In this document: positions 26,838 through 35,047 of the stretch, one piece after another
Numbering within the stretch: position 1 is the stretch's first letter
How the letters are laid out: each line of letters opens with the position of its first letter
Assembly: GCF_030268685.1 (NCBI RefSeq)
Contig: NZ_BSRQ01000002.1
Coordinates: forward strand, 434,001-498,000
Origin: Microtetraspora sp. NBRC 13810
Lineage (GTDB): Bacteria > Actinomycetota > Actinomycetes > Streptosporangiales > Streptosporangiaceae
Direction: 5' to 3'
Length of the DNA stretch: 64,000 bases
Program-made: the position numbers and the translations under genes
Notes under the pieces: generated by a model
Database searches by the model: none
Seen by the model: the letters and a program-made list of their open reading frames with translations, nothing else
Told to the model about the DNA's origin: nothing

Positions 26838-27794
26838 ATGCGCGTGCAGCCCGAGCGGGCGTTCTTCGACCCAGAGTCGTTCGCGCACGTAGCCGCGATC
26901 TACGACTCCGATCAGACCTACCTGCACTCGGTGCTGCCCTTCGTCCGGCGGTCGCTCGACCACGGGCGCGACACCCTCGTCGTCGCGGGCAGGGACAAGC
27001 TGGGCCTGCTCTCGGCGGCGCTCGGCGACGACTTCGGGCGGATCGACCGGCGGATCGGCCCCACCTGGTACACCCATCCGGCACGCACCCTCACCGCCTA
27101 CCACGAGTACGCGGAGCCGTGGGCCAGGCGCGGCACGACGCTGATCGGCGAACCGGTGTGGGCCGGGCGGGACGAGCGTGACGTGCGCGAGTGGCTGCGC
27201 TACGAGTCGGCGATCAACCTGGCCTTCGCGGAGGCCCCGGTGCTCGTCCTGTGCCTGTACGACCGCGCCGCCACCCCCGCGGACGTGCTCGCGGAGACGG
27301 CCCGCACCCACCCCTGGTGTCTCGACGGCGACGGCCTGCGGCCCAGCGCGGACTATGTCCGGCCGGCCGACTACCGGCCCGCCGGGGACGGCGTGCCGTT
27401 CGCCGACCCGCCGCCCCGGGCGGCCGGGATGGCGTTCACCTCGCGGGACCTCGCCCGGCTGCGCAGGACGGTCGCGGACACCGCGCACGCGGCCGGCCTG
27501 GACCGGGACACCGCGGGGTCGCTGGTGCTGAGCGTCTCGGAGATCGCCGCCAACACCGTGGAGCACGGGGCGGGGCACGGAAGGCTGACGATCTGGACCG
27601 CGGGCCGCGAGCTGATCTGCGAGATCACCGACGAGTCCGGCAGGCTGGACGTGCCGCTGCCCGGCTACTTACCGCCCGGGCCGGCGTCTCCCAGGGGATA
27701 CGGGCTGTGGATCAGCCGCCAGCTCTGCGACCTGGTGGAGATCCGCACGGAGGGCGGGGTCCTGCGCGTGCGCCTGCACATGTACCTGCCGTGA
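26838..27794 (+). CDS. MEDS-domain sensor with RsbW-like ATPase (anti-sigma kinase type)
   Basis: This is a 318-residue cytoplasmic protein. The N-terminal half (about 10-165) matches MEDS domains ('SFAHVAAIYDSDQTYLHSVLPFVRRSL'), which sense or bind small ligands. The C-terminal part (about 195-318) is a HATPase_c_2 domain, with 'LVLSVSEIAANTVEHGAG' (N box) and 'DESGRLDVPLPG' followed by 'GYGLWISRQLCDLVEI' (G boxes). This pairing is typical of anti-sigma or anti-anti-sigma kinases in actinobacteria. TTGTCA (26807-26812) and TACGTT (26831-26836) with an 18-bp spacer point to a leaderless start at GTG 26844 rather than ATG 26838. It faces sigR tail to tail. Confidence 0.85.
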   Translation: MRVQPERAFFDPESFAHVAAIYDSDQTYLHSVLPFVRRSLDHGRDTLVVAGRDKLGLLSAALGDDFGRIDRRIGPTWYTHPARTLTAYHEYAEPWARRGTTLIGEPVWAGRDERDVREWLRYESAINLAFAEAPVLVLCLYDRAATPADVLAETARTHPWCLDGDGLRPSADYVRPADYRPAGDGVPFADPPPRAAGMAFTSRDLARLRRTVADTAHAAGLDRDTAGSLVLSVSEIAANTVEHGAGHGRLTIWTAGRELICEITDESGRLDVPLPGYLPPGPASPRGYGLWISRQLCDLVEIRTEGGVLRVRLHMYLP

Positions 27795-27824
27795 GGCCGA
27801 CTCAGGCCGACTCAGGCGGACTCA
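27795..27824. repeat. Three 10-bp tandem units between convergent stop codons
   Basis: ggccgactca occurs twice, then ggcggactca. The array begins right after the TGA of the MEDS gene and its last TCA is the complement of the sigR stop. Confidence 0.85.
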
Positions 27825-28415
27825 GGCGGCGGACGGCGCGGCGACGCGCACGGCGCCGACCTCGCGCGCGTACTCCTCCAGCATCGCCCGGAGCTGCCGG
27901 CGGCCACGGTGCAGCCGCGACATGACCGTGCCGATCGGGGTGCCCATGCGCTCGGCGATCTCCTTGTAGGGGAAACCCTCCACGTCGGCGAGGTAGACCG
28001 CTTCGCGGAAGTCCTGGGGCAGGGCGCGCAGCGCGTCCATCACGACGCCGTCGGGCAACTGGTCCAAAGCTTCGTTCTCGGCGGAGCGCAGGCCGGTGGA
28101 CATGTGCGACTCGGCGGCGGCGAGCTGCCAGTCCTCGATGTCCTCGGTCGCCGACAGCTTGGGCGAACGCTGGCGCTTGCGGTAGTCGTTGATGAAGTTG
28201 TTCGTCAGGATGCGGTGCAGCCACGCCTTGAGATTCGTCCCCTCGCGGAACTGGTGGTAGGACGTGAACGCCTTGGCCACGGTCTCCTGGACGAGATCTT
28301 CGGCGTCGGCCGAGTTACGGGTGAGACGCATGGCGGAGGCGTAAAGCTGAGCCGTCACCGGCACGACGTCACGCTCGAACCATGCCTGGCGCTGCTCTTC
28401 GCTTATAGAGATCAT
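27822..28415 (-). CDS. sigR: ECF sigma factor of the SigR/SigH group
   Basis: This 197-residue sigma factor should direct the thiol-oxidative (disulphide) stress response. Region 2 is '[57 protein letters not shown]', with the SigR-specific W-L-H-R-I-L-T-N-N. Region 4 is '[46 protein letters not shown]'. In relatives the redox-sensitive anti-sigma RsrA (HCC zinc motif) is encoded directly downstream; here there is no rsrA, and the sigma gene instead converges on a MEDS-ATPase gene. The frame is open for another 82 codons upstream (to 28661), which recalls the long sigmaR' isoform of Streptomyces, but no start or promoter for it is proven. Confidence 0.88.
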   Translation of the reverse strand: MISISEEQRQAWFERDVVPVTAQLYASAMRLTRNSADAEDLVQETVAKAFTSYHQFREGTNLKAWLHRILTNNFINDYRKRQRSPKLSATEDIEDWQLAAAESHMSTGLRSAENEALDQLPDGVVMDALRALPQDFREAVYLADVEGFPYKEIAERMGTPIGTVMSRLHRGRRQLRAMLEEYAREVGAVRVAAPSAA

Positions 28416-28880
28416 CCCAATCCCCCTCGTGCTCTTCCCCCCGCTACCCCGTCCGTACGCAACCATGACGGACCGTTGATCCTTCTGATGGCTTGTCTCA
28501 TGGTGACAGGGCATCGATAAACGCCCTGTTAAGAGTTCTGCCTGATCAGGGGGCTCCCAGCTCGCCGTGCCCGAGGCGGCAGTCGTCACGCCTACGGCCG
28601 GACAAGTCTCATTAGCGTAACACTCTTTACTCGATTGAGTGGAAAGTGTGGTCAGCATCACAGATCCTCGGCTAGTCCGGCCCGCACCGCCTGCCGCACG
28701 GCGCCCGATGACCCCCTTCCCTCGCCCGGCCGTGCGTGTCCGCTGCCCTCAGACGAGGGCGTTAACCCGTATCGATAGACGTGTGTGACCACCTACCCGG
28801 TTCACTCCGGCCGCGGGAGAAGACGCGCGAAAGGGCGCGCGTCCTCTTCCGGGACGCGCGCCCTCGGCGCGGGAGCGGGG
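28416..28880. other. 465-bp region upstream of sigR without a separate gene
   Basis: The minus-strand sigR frame stays open from 28415 to 28661 and could encode an N-terminal extension, though the predicted residues look unlike a domain. An imperfect 28-bp inverted repeat centred near 28634 (ACTC/GAGT around AATC) lies beyond that frame's end. 28700-28832 shows nothing recognisable. A terminator for the next gene lies at 28833-28863. Confidence 0.45.
28833..28863 (-). terminator. Terminator of the siderophore-binding protein gene
   Basis: The 12-bp arms GGGCGCGCGTCC and GGACGCGCGCCC are perfect complements with a 7-base loop, 17 bp past the stop codon. A competing overlapping hairpin (GAAGACGCGC type) adjoins it. 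Confidence 0.75.
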
Positions 28881-29888
28881 TCAGGCGGCCTTGGCCGGGT
28901 CCACCTGGAAGAAGCCGGCGATGTCGTCGAGCATCGACTGGGCGCCCAGAATGCCGCACGCGGTCATCCAGGTGATGTCGCTGACGTCGCGCTTCTCGCC
29001 CTTGAGCCGGTCCCAGAGCGGGTTGCTCACGAACTTCGCCTTAGGCGCCTCGGAGGACGGGTCGCCGTAGGTGGAGACGAAGATCTCGTCGGCGTCTAGC
29101 TGGGCGATGTTCTCCTGGCTGACGTCCACCGCGATCGTCTCGGTGGTGGTGGGCTGGCCTTCGGGGCGGGGGAAGCCGACGTCCTTGAGCACCAGCCCGG
29201 AGTAGGAGTTCTCCACGTAGAGCCGGACCGTCGGCTCGCCCGCGAAGCGCACGACGGAGATCGTGGGCAGCTTCCCGCCGTTCTTGTCCTTGATCTCCTG
29301 GCCGATCTTGGCCGCGCGGTCCTGGTACTCCTTGATCTTCTGCTCGGCGAGGTCCTCCTTGCCGATGGCCTGGCCCACGAGGCGCAGGTTGTCCTTCCAG
29401 ATGGCGCCGGTGGTCTCGCTGAAGACCGTGGGCGCGATCTGGGCCAGCTTGTCGTAGAGGGCCTCGTGCCGCACCTTGGCCGAGAGGATCAGGTCGGGCT
29501 TGAGCGCGATGATCTGCTCCAGGCTCGGCGCCTCCAGGGTGCCGACCGACGTGGCCTCCTTGCCGTACTGCGCCAGGTCGGGGCCGAGGTACTCGGGCAG
29601 CGCCTCGTGGATCGAGCGGTAGGTGGAGAAGCCCACCACGTTCGCGCCGAGGGCGAGCGCCGCGTCCACGAAGCTCTGGTCGAGCGCCACGATCCGCTTC
29701 GGCTCGGCCGGTACGGTGGTCTCGCCCATCGCGTGCTTGACCGTGCGCGGGAACGCCGCGCCGCCCGCGGCGGGGCTCGCGGTGGCGGGGCCGGCCGCCG
29801 GCGCGGGTTCGCTCGACCCGCATGCGGCAAGGCCGGTGGACAGCACGACCGCGGCCACGCCGAGCACCAGGGCTCGCAACGCTCTCAT
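28881..29888 (-). CDS. Iron-siderophore-binding lipoprotein (FecB/FhuD family)
   Basis: This 335-residue lipoprotein binds a ferric siderophore for ABC import. The signal peptide starts at MRALRALVLG (ATG 29888) and ends in the lipobox L-A-A-C. The mature protein has 'PKRIVALDQSFVDAALALGANVVGFS' and 'LKPDLILSAKVRHEALYDKLAQIAPTV', typical of class III binding proteins. The frame is open to 29927, but that extension would carry the iron box inside the gene. It is divergent from the two permeases and the ATPase that complete the importer, with a shared iron box between them. The siderophore is unknown; the sequence resembles the group for citrate- or hydroxamate-type ligands. Confidence 0.93.
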   Translation of the reverse strand: MRALRALVLGVAAVVLSTGLAACGSSEPAPAAGPATASPAAGGAAFPRTVKHAMGETTVPAEPKRIVALDQSFVDAALALGANVVGFSTYRSIHEALPEYLGPDLAQYGKEATSVGTLEAPSLEQIIALKPDLILSAKVRHEALYDKLAQIAPTVFSETTGAIWKDNLRLVGQAIGKEDLAEQKIKEYQDRAAKIGQEIKDKNGGKLPTISVVRFAGEPTVRLYVENSYSGLVLKDVGFPRPEGQPTTTETIAVDVSQENIAQLDADEIFVSTYGDPSSEAPKAKFVSNPLWDRLKGEKRDVSDITWMTACGILGAQSMLDDIAGFFQVDPAKAA

Positions 29889-29907
29889 GATGACCGTTCT
29901 CCTCAAA

Positions 29908-29946
29908 TCAGGTAAGGCTAACCTCATTAAGATTAGCTATACCTAA
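29908..29946. promoter_or_regulatory. Iron box (IdeR/DmdR1 type) plus an imperfect second site
   Basis: TCAGGTAAGGCTAACCTCA (29908-29926) matches the 19-bp actinobacterial iron-box consensus TTAGGTTAGGCTAACCTAA at 16 of 19 positions. A second, imperfect site TTAGCTATACCTAA lies at 29933-29946. Fe(II)-loaded IdeR/DmdR1 binding here would repress the divergent siderophore importer genes on both sides when iron is sufficient. Confidence 0.9.
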
Positions 29947-30024
29947 ACTGGCATACTTCTTGGGGTTCCGGCCAACACCAAAAGCCGTCAGGCAGCCGGC
30001 CGACACGAGAAGGGACGAACAGGG

Positions 30025-31077
30025 GTGAGCACCACCGCGTACGCGCCGCCCGGACGACTGCCCGGGGGAGTGCCCGCGATCCGGCGCCGCCGCGTCCTGG
30101 TGCTCCTCACGCTGGTCGCCGCCCTCGCCGTCGCCGCGCTGCTGAGCCTGACCCTCGGCACCAAGCCCGTCCCGCTCGGCGACACCTGGCACGCCCTCAC
30201 CGGCCCCACCGGCACCGAGAACGATCTGATCATCCGCTCACTGCGGGTGCCGCGGACCGCGCTCGGCGTGCTCGCCGGGATCGCGCTCGGCGTGGCCGGC
30301 GCGCTGATGCAGGGGCACACCAGGAACCCGCTGGCCGATCCCGGCCTGCTCGGGGTCACCCAGGGCGCGGCGTTCTTCATGGTGATCGGCATCGTAGCCT
30401 TCGGCGTGACCGATCTCTACGCCTATATCTGGTTCGGGCTGGCCGGGGCGCTGGTCGCCAGCGTGGGCGTCTTCGCGCTCGGCATGGCCGGCGGGCGCGG
30501 CGGCCCCACCCCGGTGACGCTGGCCCTGGCCGGCACCGCGGTGAGCGCCTTCCTCTACGCCCTCACCTCCGCCGTCGTCCTGCTCGACCAGCAGGCCATG
30601 GACGTCTTCCGGTTCTGGCAGGTGGGCGCCATCGCGGGCCGGGGCACCGCGATCGTCTGGCAGGTCCTGCCGTTCGTCGCCGCCGGGCTGCTGCTCGCCC
30701 TGATCAACGCGCCCGGCCTGAACGCCCTGTCCCTCGGCGAGGACGTCGCCCGCGCGCTCGGCCGGCACATCACCCTCACCCGCGTCGTCGGCGTGGCCGC
30801 GGTCACCCTGCTCACCGGGGCGGCCGTCGCCGCCTGCGGGGCCATCGCCTTCGTCGGCCTGATCGTCCCGCACCTCGTCCGGCCGCTGTCCGGCCCCGAC
30901 CAGCGCTGGCTGCTGCCGTACGCGGGGCTGCTGGGCGCGGCGCTGCTGCTCTTCGCCGACGTGATCGGGCGGCTGGTGGCGCCGCCCGGGGAACTGGAGG
31001 TGGGCGTGGTGCTCGCCCTGATCGGCGCGCCCTTCTTCGTCGCGCTGGTCCGCCGCAGGAAGCCGGTGCGCCTGTGA
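30025..31077 (+). CDS. Siderophore ABC importer permease 1 (FecCD family)
   Basis: This 350-residue permease has about ten transmembrane segments. FecCD signatures are present: '[43 protein letters not shown]' and the ATPase-contacting '[18 protein letters not shown]' with '[21 protein letters not shown]'. The GTG start follows an AAGGGACGAACAGGG leader. Its last codon overlaps the GTG of the next gene by 4 bp, so permease 1, permease 2 and the ATPase form one operon. It is iron-controlled through the box at 29908-29926. Confidence 0.94.
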   Translation: MSTTAYAPPGRLPGGVPAIRRRRVLVLLTLVAALAVAALLSLTLGTKPVPLGDTWHALTGPTGTENDLIIRSLRVPRTALGVLAGIALGVAGALMQGHTRNPLADPGLLGVTQGAAFFMVIGIVAFGVTDLYAYIWFGLAGALVASVGVFALGMAGGRGGPTPVTLALAGTAVSAFLYALTSAVVLLDQQAMDVFRFWQVGAIAGRGTAIVWQVLPFVAAGLLLALINAPGLNALSLGEDVARALGRHITLTRVVGVAAVTLLTGAAVAACGAIAFVGLIVPHLVRPLSGPDQRWLLPYAGLLGAALLLFADVIGRLVAPPGELEVGVVLALIGAPFFVALVRRRKPVRL

Positions 31078-32159
31078 GCACCCCCGCCGCCTCCGGCCGG
31101 GTGCGCGCGGGCACCCGGGCCGTCCGCCTCGCCTCGGCCTCCTGGCGGCTGCACCCGCGCGCCGTCGCGGTCACGATCACCGGGCTCGTGCTGCTCGCCC
31201 TGCTCATGGCGCTCAACATGCGCATCGGCGACATTCAGCTCAGCCTCGCCGACGTCCTGGCCGCGATCACCGGCGAGGGCCCCACCCACTTCGTCGTCAT
31301 GGAGCTGCGCCTGCCCAGGGCGCTGACCGGCGCGCTCGTCGGCGCCGCGCTCGGCCTGTCCGGCGCCATCACCCAGGCCATCGCCCGCAACCCGCTGGCC
31401 AGCCCCGACGTCCTCGGCGTGACCACCGGCGCCAGCGTCACCGTCGTCGCCGTCCTGGTCGCCAACGGCGCCATGTACGGCGGCGCCAGCGGCGCCCTCG
31501 CCGGCCTGGGCGTGCCCGCCACGGCCCTGCTCGGCGGCCTGGCCGGAGCGCTGATCGTCTACGCCTTCGCCTGGCGCAGGGGCCTGGACGGATACCGCCT
31601 GGTGCTGGTCGGCATCGGCGTGACCGCGGTGTTCACCAACGTGAAGTACTGGCTGCTCACCGTGGGCGACGTGGAGGACGCGGGCAAGGCCATGACCTGG
31701 ATCAGCGGGTCGCTGAACGGCCGCGGCTGGGAGCACGTGACACCGGTCGCGCTGGCGCTGGCCGTACTCGTCCCCGCGACGCTCTTCGGCACCCGGTCCC
31801 TGGGGGCGCTGCGGTTCGGCGACGACACGGTCACCGGGCTCGGCGTGCGGATGAACCTCGCCAGGGCGCTCATGCTGCTCGCCGCCGTGCTCCTCGCCGC
31901 CGTCGCCACCGCCGCGGCGGGGCCGATCGCGTTCGTCGCGCTGGCCGCCCCGCAGATCGCGCTCCGGCTCGCCGGCACGTCCCACCCGCCCCTCCTCGTC
32001 TCCGCGGTCGCCGGGGCCGTGCTGGCGAACGCCGCCGACCTGGTGGCGAGGACGCTCTTCGCCCCCGTCGAGCTCCCGGTGGGCGTCGTCACCGCCGTCC
32101 TGGGCGCCCCCTACCTCGTCTACCTTCTGATCCGCGTCCGCCGGGAGGCACGCTCATGA
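31074..32159 (+). CDS. Siderophore ABC importer permease 2 (FecCD family)
   Basis: This 361-residue partner permease has a longer N-terminal cytoplasmic part (about 1-35) before the first helix. It shows '[44 protein letters not shown]' and '[24 protein letters not shown]'. It forms a heterodimeric channel with permease 1. The gene overlaps its neighbours by 4 bp at the start (GTGA) and 4 bp at the end (ATGA), indicating translational coupling. Confidence 0.94.
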   Translation: MSTPAASGRVRAGTRAVRLASASWRLHPRAVAVTITGLVLLALLMALNMRIGDIQLSLADVLAAITGEGPTHFVVMELRLPRALTGALVGAALGLSGAITQAIARNPLASPDVLGVTTGASVTVVAVLVANGAMYGGASGALAGLGVPATALLGGLAGALIVYAFAWRRGLDGYRLVLVGIGVTAVFTNVKYWLLTVGDVEDAGKAMTWISGSLNGRGWEHVTPVALALAVLVPATLFGTRSLGALRFGDDTVTGLGVRMNLARALMLLAAVLLAAVATAAAGPIAFVALAAPQIALRLAGTSHPPLLVSAVAGAVLANAADLVARTLFAPVELPVGVVTAVLGAPYLVYLLIRVRREARS

Positions 32160-32944
32160 GACTGCAGGCAAGCGGTGTCCGGCTCGGGTACGGCGACCGG
32201 ATCATCGTGGACGGCCTCGATCTCGGCATCGAAGCGGGCACGGTCACCACGATCATCGGTCCCAACGGGTGCGGCAAGTCCACACTGCTGCGCGCGCTGG
32301 GCCGGCTGCTCAAACCGGCGGGCGGCGAGGTGCTGCTCGACGGCAAGCGGATCGACCGGATCCCCACCCGCGAGGTCGCCAAGATCCTCGGCGTGCTCCC
32401 CCAGGCTCCCGTCGCCCCCGAGGGGCTGACCGTGGCCGACCTGGTGGCGAGGGGCCGCCATCCGCACCAGACGTGGTACCGCCAGTGGTCCTCCGACGAC
32501 GAGTCCGCGGTGTCCGAGGCGCTGTCCATGACCGGGCTGCTCGACCTGGCCGACCGCCCGCTGGACGAGCTGTCCGGCGGCCAGCGGCAGCGCGCCTGGA
32601 TCTCGATGGCGCTGGCCCAGGGCACCGAGTTGCTGCTGCTCGACGAGCCGACGACCTTTCTCGACCTCGCCCACCAGGTCGAGGTGCTGGAGCTCGTCCG
32701 CCGCCTGCACGCCGAGGCCGGCCGCACCATCGTCATGGTGCTGCACGACCTCAACCTCGCCGCCCGCTACGCCGACCGCCTGGTCGCCATGCGCGCGGGC
32801 CGGGTCGTCGCGGCCGGCACCCCGCACGAGGTCCTCACCGAAGCCCTGCTCCGCGACGTCTTCGACCTGGACGCCAAGATCATCTCTGACCCGGTGGCCG
32901 GCACCCCCCTCGTCGTCCCCATCGGCATCCGCCCCTCCCCCTGA
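32156..32944 (+). CDS. Siderophore ABC importer ATPase (FecE/FepC family)
   Basis: This 262-residue ATPase powers siderophore import. Walker A is GPNGCGKST (about 36-44), the signature [11 protein letters not shown], and Walker [14 protein letters not shown] with the D-loop. The family-typical '[20 protein letters not shown]' supplies the switch histidine. The start ATG overlaps the stop of permease 2. It is the last gene of the operon; about 270 bp of GC-rich DNA follows before the Nudix gene. Confidence 0.95.
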   Translation: MRLQASGVRLGYGDRIIVDGLDLGIEAGTVTTIIGPNGCGKSTLLRALGRLLKPAGGEVLLDGKRIDRIPTREVAKILGVLPQAPVAPEGLTVADLVARGRHPHQTWYRQWSSDDESAVSEALSMTGLLDLADRPLDELSGGQRQRAWISMALAQGTELLLLDEPTTFLDLAHQVEVLELVRRLHAEAGRTIVMVLHDLNLAARYADRLVAMRAGRVVAAGTPHEVLTEALLRDVFDLDAKIISDPVAGTPLVVPIGIRPSP

Positions 32945-33215
32945 CCCGGAGGGCGGCCCGCCCCCGGGCGCCCGCGTGCCGTCTCCGCGGTCGCCGCGGC
33001 GGCCGTCCCGGCCGGCACGAGGACCCCGGCGAGAACCGTGGCGAGGACCCCGGCGAGGACCGCGGCGAGCGGCGCACCGGCCACACGGCGGGCAATTTGT
33101 ACGATCATGCCGGAATCGTTGCCGCCGGCGGTGACCTCGGCGTGGCTGCGTGATGACCTTGAGGCGAGCGAATGGGGTCGCCCTCGCCGCCCGGCCCGTC
33201 CTAGTCTCCTGTCTC

Positions 33216-33734
33216 GTGACCGAGATCATCATGCGCCCCAGTGCCCGCGTCCTCCTCGCCGACCAGGACGACCGCATCCTGCTGTTCCGCGGCTCGGACG
33301 GCACCTGGTTCACCCCGGGCGGCGGACTCGACCCGGGAGAGCCGGTCGAGGTCGCGGCGGCCCGCGAGCTGCGCGAGGAGACCGGATACCTCGTCACGCC
33401 GGAGAACCTGGGCCGGGTCGTCGCCGTCGGGGCCGGGCACTGGCGGGGAGGCTGGGACGGCCTGCTCTACTACTCGGTGGAGTCGTACTTCTTCCTGCGG
33501 GTGACCGGGTTCACCGTGGACACGTCCGGGTTCACCGACCACGAGCGCCGCGACATCGGGGAGCACCGCTGGTGGAGCGTCGCCGACCTGCGGACCACCG
33601 GGGAGAACGTCGTGCCCTGGGGCCTCGTCGGCCTCCTGGAGCGGCTGCACGCCGGGCAGCCGCCGGCCGATCCGGTGCGGTTGCCCTGGCACCACCCGGA
33701 GTTCGCCCACCTGGCCGCGCCGGAGCCGCACTGA
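33216..33734 (+). CDS. Nudix hydrolase
   Basis: This 172-residue pyrophosphohydrolase has the Nudix box [20 protein letters not shown], followed by E-T-G-Y-L (about 36-58), i.e. the GX5EX7REUXEEXGU pattern complete with its metal-binding glutamates. The N-terminal '[20 protein letters not shown]' and C-terminal '[22 protein letters not shown]' are usual for small actinobacterial Nudix proteins that clean up nucleotides or sugar nucleotides. A TAGTCT box ends 8 nt before the GTG, so the message is probably leaderless. The true substrate is not predictable. Confidence 0.92.
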   Translation: MTEIIMRPSARVLLADQDDRILLFRGSDGTWFTPGGGLDPGEPVEVAAARELREETGYLVTPENLGRVVAVGAGHWRGGWDGLLYYSVESYFFLRVTGFTVDTSGFTDHERRDIGEHRWWSVADLRTTGENVVPWGLVGLLERLHAGQPPADPVRLPWHHPEFAHLAAPEPH

Positions 33735-33774
33735 CCGGCGGGCGGGCCGGGAAGGCCGGCCCGCCGGGCACGCG

Positions 33775-34971
33775 TCAGTCGCCCAGCAGGGCGTCCACGA
33801 AGACCTCGGGATCGAAGGGGGCCAGATCGTCCGGCCCCTCGCCGAGGCCGACCAGCTTGACCGGGACGCCCAGCTCGCGCTGCACGGAGATGACGATGCC
33901 GCCCTTGGCGGTGCCGTCGAGCTTGGTCAGGGCGATGCCGGTGACGTCGACCACCTCGGCGAAGACCTGGGCCTGGCGCATGCCGTTCTGACCCGTGGTG
34001 GCGTCGAGGACGAGCAGGACCTCGTCCACCGTGGCCTTCTTCTCGATGACCCGCTTGACCTTGCCCAGCTCGTCCATCAGGCCGGTCTTGGTGTGCAGGC
34101 GGCCGGCGGTGTCCACGATGACGACGTCGACCTTGTCCTCGATGCCCTTGGCGGTGGCGTCGAAGGCGACCGAGGCCGGGTCGCCGCCCTCGGGGCCGCG
34201 CACCACGTCGGCGCCGACCCGCTCGCCCCAGGTCTGGAGCTGGTCGGCGGCGGCGGCGCGGAACGTGTCGGCCGCGCCGAGCAGGACCTTCTTGCCGTCG
34301 CCGATCAGGGATCTCGCCAGCTTGCCGGTGGTGGTGGTCTTGCCGGTGCCGTTGACCCCGACGACCAGCAGGACCGCCGGGCGCTCGCCGTGCGGCTTGG
34401 TGTGCAGGGTGCGGTCCAGGTCGGCGCCGATCTGGACGAGGAGCTGCTCGCGCAGCAGGCCCCGCACCTCCGACGGCGTGCGGCTGCCCAGCACCTTGAC
34501 CTTGGTGCGGAGCTCTTCGACCATCGTCTGGGTCGGCGCGACGCCCACGTCGGCCGAGATCAGGGTCTCCTCGATCTCCTCCCACACGTCGTCGTCGAGC
34601 CGGTCACGGGAGAGCAGGTCGAGCAGGCCCTTGCCCAGCGCGTTCTGGGAGCGGGCGAGGCGGGCGCGCAGCCGCACCATCCGCCCCGCGGACGGGGGCG
34701 GCACCTCGATCTCCGGTTTGAGGACCGGCGGCTCCACCGGCACCGCGGGCGGCGGCACGGTAGGCGGCGGCACGGTGGTGGTCGCCGCCTCTTCGGGGGC
34801 GGCGACGCCCTCCGCGGGCGCCTCCTTCTCCTTCGGGACCGGGTGGGTCTCGGGCGGCTGGACCGGTGGCGGCGCGGCCTTGCCACCCGGCCGGAACAGC
34901 AGGAAGAGTCCTCCCGCCGCCAGCAGGGCCACGACGACCACGATCACGATGATGCCGAGGTAACCATCCAC
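33775..34971 (-). CDS. ftsY: Signal recognition particle receptor FtsY
   Basis: This 398-residue SRP GTPase docks the ribosome-SRP complex at the membrane. The GTG at 34971 gives an N-terminal transmembrane segment ('[23 protein letters not shown]'), typical of actinobacterial FtsY. A proline/glutamate-rich linker follows to about residue 100, then the N domain. The G domain has [14 protein letters not shown] (G1), '[12 protein letters not shown]', DTAGR and TKLDG. It is 76 bp downstream of smc on the same strand, as in most actinobacteria. The ffh gene, which often follows, is not here; instead a Nudix gene and siderophore genes adjoin. Confidence 0.95.
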   Translation of the reverse strand: MDGYLGIIVIVVVVALLAAGGLFLLFRPGGKAAPPPVQPPETHPVPKEKEAPAEGVAAPEEAATTTVPPPTVPPPAVPVEPPVLKPEIEVPPPSAGRMVRLRARLARSQNALGKGLLDLLSRDRLDDDVWEEIEETLISADVGVAPTQTMVEELRTKVKVLGSRTPSEVRGLLREQLLVQIGADLDRTLHTKPHGERPAVLLVVGVNGTGKTTTTGKLARSLIGDGKKVLLGAADTFRAAAADQLQTWGERVGADVVRGPEGGDPASVAFDATAKGIEDKVDVVIVDTAGRLHTKTGLMDELGKVKRVIEKKATVDEVLLVLDATTGQNGMRQAQVFAEVVDVTGIALTKLDGTAKGGIVISVQRELGVPVKLVGLGEGPDDLAPFDPEVFVDALLGD

Positions 34972-35047
34972 AGCGCTTAGTTTCCCAGACAAGCGCAAAT
35001 GCTCCGACCCGCCCCGCCTCTCCGGTGGAAACCCTTTTCCGGCAGCC

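Noticed and set aside
28620-28648. Imperfect 28-bp palindrome upstream of sigR
   Set aside because: Arms match at only about 9 of 12 positions and no SigR-type GGAAT/GTT promoter was found next to it.
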